A model generated the notes under the pieces. It was not told the origin of the DNA, did no database searches, and was given only the letters and a program-made list of their open reading frames with translations. From NCBI RefSeq assembly GCF_003185895.1, contig NZ_QHLY01000012.1, positions 1,577,844 to 1,641,843 on the forward strand: a stretch of DNA of 64,000 bases. The letters run 5' to 3'. The DNA is from Cryobacterium arcticum (GTDB taxonomy: Bacteria > Actinomycetota > Actinomycetes > Actinomycetales > Microbacteriaceae). The position numbers were made by a program, and so were the translations under genes. Positions 52,754 through 62,049 of this stretch are shown here, one piece after another (positions within the stretch are counted from its first letter, which is position 1; every line of letters starts with the position of its first letter).

Positions 52754-53866
52754 CTAGTGCCAAACGTCCCTGTGATCCTCGATATACCGGCGCACCGACA
52801 CGGGCCGTTGGCCGGTGAGGCGGCGGATGGTGCGGGTCGGCCGCATCGCGCCGCGACCACGCACCACCTGGTACACCGCCTGCAGCGCCGCTGCGAGGTC
52901 GGGCTTGGTGCCCTGCTTCGCGAGCAGGGTCAGGTACTCCTCGTCGGACGGCGAGCTGTAGGTGATCGGGCGGCCGAGCTCGTCCGAGAGCAGGGCGGCG
53001 ACCTCCTGGTAGCCCACGGCCTGCTCCCCCGACAGTGTGTAGGTCTTGCGCAGGTGCCCTGGCTCGGTGAGCACCCGCGCCGCGACCCGGGCGACGTCAC
53101 GCGCATCCACCAGGGCCAGGCGGGCGCGGCCGGCGGGCAGCACGATCTCGTCGCGCTGACGGATGTCGTCCCTGCAGACCGTGCTGAGCACCTGCATCAG
53201 CTCGTTCGGCCGCAGCACCGTGTAGGGCGCGCGGGTGCGCTTGAGGTAGGTCTCCACGATGTGCTGCGGGCTGCGGGTGTCGAACGGCAGCGACAGCTGA
53301 GACACGAACACCACGTGCCGCACCCCGCTCTCCATCGCGGTGTCGATGAACGGGATGATCGAGCGGCCCACGTCGGTGACCACGAGTGGGCGGATCAGCA
53401 GCACCCGGTCCACCCCGGCCAGGGCGGACGCCCAGGTGCTTCGGTCGGCGAAATCGAAACCGCGCACGCTCGCTCCGGCGTGGTCGGCGGATGCCGCACC
53501 CGGCTCGTCCCGTCCGGCCGCCGGTTTGCCGATCGTGCGGGCGGCGGCACCCGCGGGAACGGTGACCGGCTTGTGCGCCGGGCTGCGGGAAGGTTTCTGG
53601 TTGGGTGCCCGGTCGGGCTTCCCGGTCGGCCGGGCGACACCGGTCGTGGCGCTGCCGGGCCGGGAGCCTCGCGCTGCCGCGGCGGTTCCGCTGGCCCATT
53701 TGGCGCCGTCGGCGAGCCGGGCGCGCGGGTCGCGCACGCCGGCCACCACGGTCTCGCCGGCCGCCACGAGCGCGTCGACCACGGCCCGGCCGACGGCGCC
53801 GGAGGCTCCGGTGACCAGGATGCCGGCGGAGCGGCGCGAGGACGGGGCGGCGCGAGGGTCGGTCAT
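52754..53866 (-). CDS. NmrA/NAD(P)H-binding protein with low-complexity insert
   Basis: 370 residues. Rossmann start ILVTGASGAVGRAVVDALVA, later GVRHVVFVSQLSLPFDT, and YTVLRPNELMQ, typical of NmrA-like atypical short-chain reductases. Between residues about 57 and 131 lies a Lys/Pro/Ala/Gly/Arg-rich segment (RAPNQKPSRSPAHKPVTVPA) that is not in the family and interrupts the sheet after beta-2. Function unknown; the insert is probably a flexible basic loop. Confidence 0.83.
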   Translation of the reverse strand: MTDPRAAPSSRRSAGILVTGASGAVGRAVVDALVAAGETVVAGVRDPRARLADGAKWASGTAAAARGSRPGSATTGVARPTGKPDRAPNQKPSRSPAHKPVTVPAGAAARTIGKPAAGRDEPGAASADHAGASVRGFDFADRSTWASALAGVDRVLLIRPLVVTDVGRSIIPFIDTAMESGVRHVVFVSQLSLPFDTRSPQHIVETYLKRTRAPYTVLRPNELMQVLSTVCRDDIRQRDEIVLPAGRARLALVDARDVARVAARVLTEPGHLRKTYTLSGEQAVGYQEVAALLSDELGRPITYSSPSDEEYLTLLAKQGTKPDLAAALQAVYQVVRGRGAMRPTRTIRRLTGQRPVSVRRYIEDHRDVWH

Positions 53867-53926
53867 GCCTTTACGTTAGCGCCGAGGGCCCTGCTCCCGT
53901 GTTGCATCCACGTGCGTGCGTCGGCA

Positions 53927-53994
53927 CAACTGTTCCTCGAACGGACTATTACGCCCGGTGCGCCGGCCTCAAAAGTCCGCTTCGGCAACAGTTG
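53927..53994. repeat. family A palindromic repeat, copy 4
   Basis: Outer arms CAACTGTT (53927-53934) and AACAGTTG (53987-53994) perfect; core ACGCCCGGTGCGCCGGCC. Downstream of the binding-protein gene stop (54146, minus) and upstream of the NmrA gene. Confidence 0.85.
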
Positions 53995-54145
53995 GCGGTG
54001 GATGCCTGCGCGGGCGGATGCGACGGCCGCCCGGGCACGGCCCGGGCGCGACCCCGAGAACGGCCGAACCGCCCGACGCGAGTGCGACGGGCGGTTCGGG
54101 CATCCGTGGATGCGATGGTGCGGGTGCTGCCGTTTGACGCCGGTG

Positions 54146-55483
54146 TTACTCCTTGACCGGGATGGACTGCGCCTTGAGGGCGTCGACCGTGGCGGTCTGG
54201 CCGGTGGTGAGGGCGTCGGCGAGGGTGCCGTTGCCGCTGACGGCGGCCTTGAAGCCGTCGGAGACGTCGTTGTACGTCTGGGTCATGGTCGGACCCCAGA
54301 CGAAGTCAGCCGACACCTCGCTGGATGCCTTCGCGAAGACGTCGTAGATCGGCTGGTCGCCGTAGAACTCCACGCCTTCCTTCAGCACGGGCAGTTCCAG
54401 TCCGGCCTTGGCGGCCGGGTACAGGTTCGCCGCCTCGTTGAGCATGGTCAGCGACTCGCTGGAGCTGTTCAGCCACAGGGCGAACTGGGCTGCTTCGTAC
54501 GGGTGCTCGGAGCCGGTGAACACCGCGGTGGACGAGCCACCCCAGTTGCCGCTGGCCTCATCGCCGGCCTCCCACTGCGGGGACTCGGCGACGGCCCACT
54601 TGCCGGCCGTGTCGGGCGCGCCGCTGGCGATGGAGTTCGCGCCCCAGGCTGCGGAGTTCCAGGTCCAGGCCGCGCTGCTGTTGTAGGCGTTGTCCCACTC
54701 GGTGGTCCAGGCCGGAACCGTCGACACCAGGTCGCGGTCGATCAGATCCTGCCAGTAGTCGGCCACCTTGATCGACTCTTCGCCGGTGAGGTCGACGTTC
54801 CAGTTGTCGCCGTCGTTGCCGAACCAGGTGCCGCCGGCCTGCCAGACGAGTCCGGCGAACTGGTTGATGTCACCCTGCGAGAAGTTGGTGATGTACGCGC
54901 CGGTGGCCCGCACCTGCTCGGCGGCGGTGGCGTATTCCTCCCAGGTGGTGGGGATGGCGATGCCGTTGGCCTCGAAGAGGTCGGCCCGGTAGAACATGGC
55001 CATCGGGCCAGAGTCCTGCGGGATGGCGTAGACGGCGTCGTCCTCGTTGAAGCTGACCTGGCCCCAGGTCCAGTCCACGAAGTCGGCCTTGGCGTCCATC
55101 ACGCCGTCGCAGGAGGCGAGGTTGACCAGGCCGTCCTGCACGCGGAAGTTGGGCAGCGCGTCGTACTCGATCTGGCCGAGGTCGGGCGCGTTGCCGGCCT
55201 CGAGCTGGTTGAAGAAGTTGGCGTAGGTGCCGCCGTTGCCGTTCGGGCCGGTCTGCACCGCCACCTGGATGTCGGGGTTGGCCTCGTTCCAGACGTCCAC
55301 GACGTCTTCGATGCCGGGGATCCAGGAGGTGAAGGTCAGCTCGACCTTGCCCTCCGCCGGGGCGCAGGCGGCAGCGTCGCCGTCGCCGGAGCCGCCAGAG
55401 GTGCCGGCTGCGGAGCATCCGGTGAGGGCGACGGTGGCCGCGGTGAGCAGGGCAACGGTGGCCGCTCGTTTCGTGATTCGCAT
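54146..55483 (-). CDS. sugar ABC transporter substrate-binding lipoprotein (GH42 cluster)
   Basis: 445 residues. Signal peptide with lipobox LTGC (cysteine about residue 23), Gly/Ser/Asp linker, then family 1 SBP domain (GKVELTFTSWIPGIEDVVDV, DAVYAIPQDSGPMAMFYRAD, NWGGSSTAVFTGSEHPYEAA). A GAAGGAAACC site precedes the ATG. It probably feeds the GH42 enzyme with galactosides. A C-rich leader lies before it. Confidence 0.92.
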   Translation of the reverse strand: MRITKRAATVALLTAATVALTGCSAAGTSGGSGDGDAAACAPAEGKVELTFTSWIPGIEDVVDVWNEANPDIQVAVQTGPNGNGGTYANFFNQLEAGNAPDLGQIEYDALPNFRVQDGLVNLASCDGVMDAKADFVDWTWGQVSFNEDDAVYAIPQDSGPMAMFYRADLFEANGIAIPTTWEEYATAAEQVRATGAYITNFSQGDINQFAGLVWQAGGTWFGNDGDNWNVDLTGEESIKVADYWQDLIDRDLVSTVPAWTTEWDNAYNSSAAWTWNSAAWGANSIASGAPDTAGKWAVAESPQWEAGDEASGNWGGSSTAVFTGSEHPYEAAQFALWLNSSSESLTMLNEAANLYPAAKAGLELPVLKEGVEFYGDQPIYDVFAKASSEVSADFVWGPTMTQTYNDVSDGFKAAVSGNGTLADALTTGQTATVDALKAQSIPVKE

Positions 55484-55586
55484 TGGTTTCCTTCGTTGGA
55501 GTGGGTGCTGAACAGGAGTGGTGCGGGATGAGGCGTGGTGCGGATGGTGCGGGTCAGGCGGTCTGGAACAGTCGGGAAGAAGGGGG

Positions 55587-56498
55587 TTATTTGACGCTGC
55601 CGGCGCCGAGGCCGTTGCGCCAGAAGCGCTGCAGCAGCAGGAACAGGACGATCAGCGGGATGATCGACAGCAGTGCGCCGATGAGCACGTAGCCGCGCAG
55701 TTCGGGGATCTGGTTCACCTGCGAGTTCCAGGCGTAGAGGCCGAGGGTGACGGGGAACAGGGTCTCGTCGCGGAGCATGATCAGCGGCAGGAAGAAGTTG
55801 TTCCAGATGGCCACGAACTGGAAGAGGAACACGGTGACCAGGGCGGGGAACATCAGCTTCACCGAGACGGTGAAGAAGGTGCGCACCTCGCCGGCGCCGT
55901 CGAGCCGGGCTGCTTCGATCAGTTCGTCTGGCACGCTCGCCGAGGCGAAGATGCGAGTGAGGTACACGCCGAACGGGCTGACCAGGCTGGGCAGGAACAC
56001 CGCCCAGAAGGTGTTGGTGAGGCTGACCTGGCTGAAGATCAGGAACAACGGCAGCGCCAGTGCGGTGGCCGGCACGAGCACCCCGCCGAGCACGATGTTG
56101 AACAGCAGTTCCCGGCCGGGAAAGCGGTACTTGGCCAGGGCGTAGCCGCACATGGCGGCGAACAGGGTGGCCAGCAGGGCACCGGCGCCGGCGTAGAGGG
56201 CGCTGTTGAGCATCCACTTGAGGAACACGCCGTCGCGGTAGGCGACGAGGTTGCCGATGTTGGCGAACAGGTTGAAGTCGGCGAACCAGAGCGGGCTGGT
56301 GGTGGTGAACTGCGAGCTGCTCTTGGTGCCGGCGATGAACAGCCACCAGATCGGAATGAGGAAGTAGAGCGTGAAGACCAGCATCACGGTCATCGCGCCG
56401 ACGCGGGAGAGCGGGCTCTCCTTGGCGACCTTCGCGACCGGGGTGTTCCCCCGCTTGGCCGGGCGGATGACGGTGGGAGTCTCGGTGAGGGCGCTCAT
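55587..56498 (-). CDS. sugar ABC transporter permease (MalG type, GH42 cluster)
   Basis: 303 residues, about six helices, EAA loop reads IEAARLDGAGEVRTFFTVSV, followed by FVAIWNNFFLPLIMLRDETL. The ATG overlaps the upstream permease stop by 1 base (TAATG). The N-terminal 30 residues are cytoplasmic and basic. Confidence 0.92.
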   Translation of the reverse strand: MSALTETPTVIRPAKRGNTPVAKVAKESPLSRVGAMTVMLVFTLYFLIPIWWLFIAGTKSSSQFTTTSPLWFADFNLFANIGNLVAYRDGVFLKWMLNSALYAGAGALLATLFAAMCGYALAKYRFPGRELLFNIVLGGVLVPATALALPLFLIFSQVSLTNTFWAVFLPSLVSPFGVYLTRIFASASVPDELIEAARLDGAGEVRTFFTVSVKLMFPALVTVFLFQFVAIWNNFFLPLIMLRDETLFPVTLGLYAWNSQVNQIPELRGYVLIGALLSIIPLIVLFLLLQRFWRNGLGAGSVK

Positions 56499-57451
56499 TA
56501 GCCTTCCTTCCGCTGGGTGAACTTGAGGAACGAGAACGACAGCGCGAACGTGGCAAGGGCCAGCACCACGCTGAACGCGGCGGCGAGGTTCACGTTGGGG
56601 ATGGAGGAGGTGGAGTAGACCATCAGGTTCGGGGTGAACGTGCTGGTCACGGCGGAGCTGAAGGAGCGGAACACCTGCGGTTCGGCGAGCAGTTGCAGGG
56701 TGCCGATGATGGAGAAGATGCCGGTGAGCACGATGGCGGGCATGATCAGCGGAATCTTGATCGACCAGGCGATGCGCAGCTGGCCGGCGCCGTCGAGCCG
56801 GGCGGCCTCGTAGATCTCGGTGGGGATGGCCAGCAACGCCGAGTAGATGATCAGCATGTTGTAGCCCACGTAGACCCAGGTGACCACGTTCGCGATCGCC
56901 CACAGCACTAGGTCGGCAGAGAGGAAGCTGATGTTGCTCGTGATGGCCGTGAACGGCGACAGGTTCGGTGAGTAGAGGAAGCCCCACATGATCGCGGCGA
57001 TCACCCCGGGCACGGCGTAGGGCACGAAGAACGCAAGGCGGAAGAAGCGCTTGCCGCGCAGCAGCGGGCTGTCGAGCAGCAGCGCGAACAGCAGCGCCAG
57101 GCCGAGCATCACCGGCACCTGCACCACGCCGAAGGCGAGCACCCGGCCGATGGATGCCCAGAACGGGCCGTTCTGGAACACCAGCAGGTACTGGGTGAGA
57201 CCGCCGAACACCTCGGTGGCCTTGCCGAAGGTGCCGTCCCGCTCCACGACGAGCAGGGACTGGTAGACCGCGTAGCCGATCGGCAGCAGGTAGAACAGGG
57301 CGAAGAGGATGGCGAACGGCACGATGAAGATCGCGATCGCCCTCGGGTGCGCCACCTTGATCTTGCGGGGCTTCTGCCCCGGGTTCTGCGGGGCCGGGCT
57401 GCGGCGGGCCGCGCTCCGGGCATCCGCGGCCGGTAGGGCTGGTGCGCTCAT
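56498..57451 (-). CDS. sugar ABC transporter permease (MalF type, GH42 cluster)
   Basis: 317 residues; N-terminal Ala/Pro-rich tail, then about six helices. EAA loop reads YEAARLDGAGQLRIAWSIKI. Overlaps the GH42 gene by 4 bp. Like the first sugar operon, no ATPase gene is present, so a shared MsmK-type ATPase is likely. Confidence 0.92.
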   Translation of the reverse strand: MSAPALPAADARSAARRSPAPQNPGQKPRKIKVAHPRAIAIFIVPFAILFALFYLLPIGYAVYQSLLVVERDGTFGKATEVFGGLTQYLLVFQNGPFWASIGRVLAFGVVQVPVMLGLALLFALLLDSPLLRGKRFFRLAFFVPYAVPGVIAAIMWGFLYSPNLSPFTAITSNISFLSADLVLWAIANVVTWVYVGYNMLIIYSALLAIPTEIYEAARLDGAGQLRIAWSIKIPLIMPAIVLTGIFSIIGTLQLLAEPQVFRSFSSAVTSTFTPNLMVYSTSSIPNVNLAAAFSVVLALATFALSFSFLKFTQRKEG

Positions 57452-59502
57452 GATGCGGTGTCCTCTCTGACGACGCGTACGGCTCCGGCCGGTACGCGCA
57501 GGGTGCTGGTGATGACGGCGTCGGTGACGAGCTCGACTCCGGTCGCGCTCACCTCCGCGTCGGTGTCGCCGTGGTTGATGATGAAGAGGTAGCTGCGCCC
57601 GTCGCCGGCGCGGCGCACCACCTCGAGCAGGCCGTCGTTCTCCGGGCCGGCCGCGGTGACGCCGGCCTCGGCCACGATGGTGCGGAGCAGGTCGCGGTAG
57701 CCGTCGGGGTGCGGCGCCGTGGCGACGTACCAGGCGGTTCCGGTTCCGGTGGTGTGCCGGGTCACAGCGGGCACTCCGGCCAGGGCGCCGTCGGTGTAGT
57801 GGGCAACGGCGCCGGCGCCGGCCAGGCGGAGCCGTTCGGTCCACAGGGTGGCGGTGCCGCCGGCGAGGACTCCGTCGAGGCCGAGGGTGTGGCCGGGGGC
57901 GAGCGGAACGAACTCCTCCACCGTGATGCCGAGCAGGTCGCGGAACGCGCCGGGGTAGCCGCCGAGCCGCACCCGGTCGTCTTCGTCGACGATGCCGCTG
58001 TAGAACGTGACCAGGGCGTGGCCGCCCGCGGCGACGAACCCGGTGAGGTTGTCGGCCTGGGCGTCGGAGGCCAGGTACAGTGCGGGCACCACGACGAGGC
58101 GGTAGCCGCTGAGGTCGGCATCCGGGGAGACGATATCGACGGTGACGCCGAGCCGGTGCAGCGCGGCGTATGCGGCGTGCACCTGTTCGAGGTAGGTCAC
58201 CGACTGGGACGGCCGGGATTCGCCGTCGCCGGCCCACCAGGCCTCCCAGCTGAACAGGATCGCGGCATCCGCCACGACGCGGGTGCCGATGACCTCGTCG
58301 AGCCGGTCGAGGGTGGCGCCGAGCTGTACCACCTCGCGCCAGAGCACGGTGTCGGTGCCGGCGTGCGGCACCAGCGCGGAGTGGAACTTCTCCGACCCCT
58401 GCTGCGAGGCGCGCCACTGGAAGAAGCAGATCGCCTCGGCGCCGCGGGCCACGTGCGCCAGGGAGTTGCGGGTCATCTCCCCGGGCGCCTTGGCGAGGTT
58501 GAGCGGCTGCCAGTTGACGGCGCTGGTGGACTGCTCCATCAGCAGCCAGGCATCCCCGCCGGCCAGGCCGCGGGTGAGGTCGGCGGCGAAGGCGAGCTCG
58601 GTGGTGGGGTCGGCCAGCCGGTGGTCGAGGTAGTGGTCGTTGGCGACCACGTCGACGGCGGATGCCCAGCGCCAGTAGTCGAGGTTCTTGATGTGTGCGG
58701 CGACCATGAAGTTCGTGGTGACGGGCAGCTCGCTGTGCCGGCGGATGACGGCCTCTTCGGCCCGGTAGTAGCCGAGGAGTTCGTCGGAGCTGAACCGGTG
58801 GAAGTCGAGCACTTGGCCGGGGTTGCGGCTGGACAATGTGAGCCGCGGGGTGTGCACCTCGGCCCAGGCGGTGTAACGCTGGCTCCAGAAGCTCGTGCCC
58901 CAGGCGGTGTTGAGCGCGGCCATGCTGCCGTATTTCGCCTCGAGCCAGCCGCGGAAAGCGGCGGCGGTGTCGTCGTCGTAGCAGAGCGCGTTGTGGCAGC
59001 CGAGTTCGTTGGAGACATGCCAGAGTGCCACGGCGGGGTGGCGGCCGTAGCGCTGGGCGACCTGCTCCACCAGGCGCAGAGCGTGCTCGCGGAACACCGG
59101 CGAGCTCGGGCACCAGGCCTGGCGGCCGCCGGAGTAGCGGGTGGTGCCGTCTTCGGTCTCGGGCAGGATCTCCGGGTGCAGCGTGGTCAGCCACGGCGGC
59201 GGCGAGGAGGTGCCGGTGCCGAGGTTCACCCGGATGCCGTGATTGTGCAGCAGCTCGATGATGGTGTCGAGCAGGGTGAAGTCGTACTCCCCCGGGGCCG
59301 GTTCCAGGGCGCTCCAGCCGAAGATGTTGATCGCCACGAGGTCGACGCCGGCCTGCTGCATCAGCAGCACGTCTTCGGCCCACACCTCTGGCCCCCACTG
59401 TTCGGGGTTGTAGTCGCAGCCGTAGGCGATGCCGTTCTGCACGAACGGGGTCGCCCGGGTGACCTGGTGCGTCACGGCCGGGGTGGCTACTGGGGTGCTC
59501 AT
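57448..59502 (-). CDS. beta-galactosidase (GH42)
   Basis: 684-residue cytoplasmic GH42 enzyme. N-terminal GIAYGCDYNPEQWGPEVW, acid/base Glu in LWHVSNELGCHNALC (with the zinc-type cysteines CYDD following), nucleophile Glu in WLLMEQSTSAVNWQP. Catalytic barrel, then beta-galactosidase trimerisation and C-terminal domains. ATG at 59502 has CAGGAG. First gene of the operon; two LacI operators lie just upstream. Confidence 0.94.
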   Translation of the reverse strand: MSTPVATPAVTHQVTRATPFVQNGIAYGCDYNPEQWGPEVWAEDVLLMQQAGVDLVAINIFGWSALEPAPGEYDFTLLDTIIELLHNHGIRVNLGTGTSSPPPWLTTLHPEILPETEDGTTRYSGGRQAWCPSSPVFREHALRLVEQVAQRYGRHPAVALWHVSNELGCHNALCYDDDTAAAFRGWLEAKYGSMAALNTAWGTSFWSQRYTAWAEVHTPRLTLSSRNPGQVLDFHRFSSDELLGYYRAEEAVIRRHSELPVTTNFMVAAHIKNLDYWRWASAVDVVANDHYLDHRLADPTTELAFAADLTRGLAGGDAWLLMEQSTSAVNWQPLNLAKAPGEMTRNSLAHVARGAEAICFFQWRASQQGSEKFHSALVPHAGTDTVLWREVVQLGATLDRLDEVIGTRVVADAAILFSWEAWWAGDGESRPSQSVTYLEQVHAAYAALHRLGVTVDIVSPDADLSGYRLVVVPALYLASDAQADNLTGFVAAGGHALVTFYSGIVDEDDRVRLGGYPGAFRDLLGITVEEFVPLAPGHTLGLDGVLAGGTATLWTERLRLAGAGAVAHYTDGALAGVPAVTRHTTGTGTAWYVATAPHPDGYRDLLRTIVAEAGVTAAGPENDGLLEVVRRAGDGRSYLFIINHGDTDAEVSATGVELVTDAVITSTLRVPAGAVRVVREDTAS

Positions 59503-59553
59503 GTGCTCCTGTTTCTGCGTTGCCGCCCGTGGGGACGGCCTCGATAACGACGT

Positions 59554-59571
59554 TCTGTGAACGTGCACAGA
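59554..59571. promoter_or_regulatory. LacI operator 1
   Basis: TCTGTGAACGTGCACAGA: near-perfect dyad with central CGT, typical LacI form. 52 bp upstream of the GH42 ATG. Confidence 0.8.
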
Positions 59572-59600
59572 TGCAGGAGCAAAAAACTCCTCATTGAGTG

Positions 59601-59618
59601 TCTGTGAACGTACACAGA
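59601..59618. promoter_or_regulatory. LacI operator 2
   Basis: TCTGTGAACGTACACAGA: same dyad with one change, 47 bp from operator 1. It lies about 50 bp upstream of the LacI gene and probably controls both divergent promoters. Confidence 0.8.
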
Positions 59619-59670
59619 GTAGGTACTGGGCGACCGTCGTGTCAAGCGACCCGACCGGTACAGTTATCGA

Positions 59671-60693
59671 ATGGTGACAAATCCGGGGCGGCGCAAGCGC
59701 GCGACGATCCACGACGTCGCCGCGGAGGCCGGGGTCTCCCGCGGCACGGTGAGCCGCGTGGTGAACAACGAACCCTACGTCTCGGCCGAGGCGCGCATCG
59801 CCATCGAGGCGGCCATCGAGAAGGTCGGCTACGTGCCGAACACTGCCGCCCGCAACCTCGTCATGCAGCGTTCGCAGGCGGTGGGTCTGATCGTGCACGA
59901 ACCACATTCCCTGTTTCTCGAAGACCCCAACATCGGCGAGATCCTACTCGGCGCCAACTCCGCGCTCTCGCGCGCCGACTACCAAATGGTCAGCCTGGTG
60001 ATCGAGTCGGAGCGGGACACCGAGCGGGTGGCGCGGTACCTCAGCGGCGGCTTCGTCGACGGCGTGGTCGTGGTGTCCGCCCGGGAACAAGACCCGATCA
60101 CGCGGGTGATCGAACGGCTGGATCTGCCGGCCGCGTTCGTCGGGCATCCGCAAGACCTGCGCGAGTTGCCCTACGTGGGCATCAACAACCGCGCTGCCGC
60201 CCGCGGCATCACCGAACGCCTGATCGGCACCGGTCGGCAGCGCATCGGCATGATCGCCGCGGCCCTGGACCGTGACTCCGGCTCTGACCGGCTGGCCGGT
60301 TTCACCGATGCGCTCGGCGATCGGTTCGACCCCGGCCTGGTGGCCCCGGTGCCGCTCTACACCTACGCCGACGGACGCGACGGCATGCGCGCCCTGCTGG
60401 CCCGTGATCCCCTCATCGACGGCGTCTTCGCGGCGTCAGACGTCATCGCCGCCGGTGCTCTGAACGCCCTGCGCGAGGCCGGCCGCCGCGTGCCCGAGGA
60501 CGTGGGCATCGTCGGCTTCGACGACAGCGCCTGGGCCCTCCGCTGCCAACCGCTGCTGTCCACGGTGCGGCAGCCCGCGAACGGCCTCGGCCAGCGCGCG
60601 GCCGAGTCGGTGCTCAGCCAGCTGCGCGGCGAACCTCCGGTGCTCGGCGGCATCCTGCTCGACACCGAAATCGTCTGGCGCGACTCCGCCTGA
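59671..60693 (+). CDS. LacI-family regulator (GH42 cluster)
   Basis: 340 residues: helix-turn-helix (TIHDVAAEAGVSRGTVSRVV), hinge (GYVPNTAARNLVMQRSQAVG), effector domain (GLIVHEPHSLFLEDPNIGEI, VGIVGFDDSAWALRCQPLLS). Divergent from the GH42 operon with two matching operators between. Galactose- or allolactose-type inducers are likely but not proven. Confidence 0.93.
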   Translation: MVTNPGRRKRATIHDVAAEAGVSRGTVSRVVNNEPYVSAEARIAIEAAIEKVGYVPNTAARNLVMQRSQAVGLIVHEPHSLFLEDPNIGEILLGANSALSRADYQMVSLVIESERDTERVARYLSGGFVDGVVVVSAREQDPITRVIERLDLPAAFVGHPQDLRELPYVGINNRAAARGITERLIGTGRQRIGMIAAALDRDSGSDRLAGFTDALGDRFDPGLVAPVPLYTYADGRDGMRALLARDPLIDGVFAASDVIAAGALNALREAGRRVPEDVGIVGFDDSAWALRCQPLLSTVRQPANGLGQRAAESVLSQLRGEPPVLGGILLDTEIVWRDSA

Positions 60694-60735
60694 CCCGCCC
60701 ACCTGTTCCCCGGCGGGCCGCGGCGGGCCGCGGCT

Positions 60736-60803
60736 CAACTATTCCCCGTGCGGACATTTGCGCCCGGTGCGCCGGCCGCAGAAGTCCGGTTCGGCAACAG
60801 TTG
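60736..60803. repeat. family A palindromic repeat, copy 5
   Basis: Arms CAACTATT (60736-60743) and AACAGTTG (60796-60803) with one mismatch; core GCGCCCGGTGCGCCGGCC. It lies at the 3' end of the LacI gene. Confidence 0.85.
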
Positions 60804-60875
60804 CGGCACGCGGCGGCCCCGACGAACCGCCAGCGCGGGGTTGTCGGGGCGGCGGCGGACGCGCAGAATGGTGCC

Positions 60876-61145
60876 GTGAGTCGCAAGCGAGTGATCGTCA
60901 ACGGGATGGTGCAGGGCGTGGGCTTCCGGTATTACACCGAGGCGCAGGCGAGCGGACTCGGTCTGGGCGGGTACGTGCGCAACATGCCGAACGGCGCGGT
61001 CGAGGCCGAGATCGAGGGTGACGATGACGCCGTCGAGCGGATGCTGACCTGGCTGCGTCGAGGACCGCGCTCCGCGAGCGTGGAATCGGTGCAGGTGACC
61101 GACCTGGCCGAACACGGCGAGGCGAGTTTCAGCATCCGGATTTAG
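60876..61145 (+). CDS. acyP: acylphosphatase
   Basis: 89 residues, usual length. VNGMVQGVGFRYYTEAQASG holds the phosphate-binding Arg; GYVRNMPNGAVEAEIEGDDD the Asn region. Hydrolyses acyl phosphates such as acetyl phosphate. GTG at 60876 gives the family N-terminus. Stands alone. Confidence 0.93.
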   Translation: MSRKRVIVNGMVQGVGFRYYTEAQASGLGLGGYVRNMPNGAVEAEIEGDDDAVERMLTWLRRGPRSASVESVQVTDLAEHGEASFSIRI

Positions 61146-61221
61146 CGCTCTCGCGGCGATCCCCCAGCCGCAGCGCCGCCCGGTGGCCGCGCGCGCTGGT
61201 GGTCTGGCGTACCGTGGAAGT

Positions 61222-62001
61222 ATGGGCGCGCAGGCATCCGGTCCCGGCCGGACCGGACCGACGGTGCGCGAAGCCTCCCGGCCACGGGAGGCACCGAAAG
61301 CGCGTCAGCCGTTGCGCGCGCGCCGACGCCTCACCCTGCGGCAGAGTTACGGCATCGGCCGGCTGGTTCTGGCCGTGGCCGGCATTGTCGGGCTGATCGG
61401 CAACTACGAGTACGTGCTGCTGTTCCCCACCTTCGCGGCGTACAACGTCTTCACCTATTTCACGGTGCAGAGCGCGATCGCCGCGGTGGTGGCATTCGTG
61501 CTCGGCGCGATCGTGGCGTTCCGGCAGCCGAAGGACCCGCAGTGGCTCGACCTGTTCCGGGCGCTGGTCACGACGTACATCCTCGTGTCCGGCATCGTGT
61601 TCCTCACGATCGTCATCCAGTCGTCGTCGCGCGACTACTCGATCGAGGTGCCTTGGCCCAGCCAGGTGCTGCACTTCTACATCCCCACCATCGCCCTGTT
61701 GGACTGGCTGACCGACACCGGCAAAGACCAGATCTCCTGGCGCTTCCTGCGCTGGATCCTGCCTTACCCGTTGCTCTGGGGCGTGTTCACGCTGGTGCGC
61801 GGCTCGATCGTGGGCTGGTACCCGTACTTCTTCCTCGACCCGGCCCAGGTGAGCGGCCCGCTCGAGACGGTGATGTACTGTCTGATCGCGGTGCTGCTCT
61901 TCACCGGGATCGCGGCCGTGCTCGTGGCCACGTCCCGGTTGAGCTGGCGGCCGCGGGAGCGCCGCGAGCGTGGCTCCGGCGGCTCATCGGTGCCGAACTA
62001 G
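61222..62001 (+). CDS. Pr6Pr-type membrane protein
   Basis: 259 residues with a basic N-terminal 40 residues and about six helices. The segments NYEYVLLFPTFAAYNVFTYF, PSQVLHFYIPTIALLDWLTD and GWYPYFFLDPAQV match the Pr6Pr / FAR-17a-like family. ATG at 61222. Function unknown in bacteria; perhaps lipid-related. Confidence 0.85.
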   Translation: MGAQASGPGRTGPTVREASRPREAPKARQPLRARRRLTLRQSYGIGRLVLAVAGIVGLIGNYEYVLLFPTFAAYNVFTYFTVQSAIAAVVAFVLGAIVAFRQPKDPQWLDLFRALVTTYILVSGIVFLTIVIQSSSRDYSIEVPWPSQVLHFYIPTIALLDWLTDTGKDQISWRFLRWILPYPLLWGVFTLVRGSIVGWYPYFFLDPAQVSGPLETVMYCLIAVLLFTGIAAVLVATSRLSWRPRERRERGSGGSSVPN

Positions 62002-62049
62002 GCCCACCGGCATCCGACGGATGCGCGGCCGGCCCGGCCGGCGCATCCG

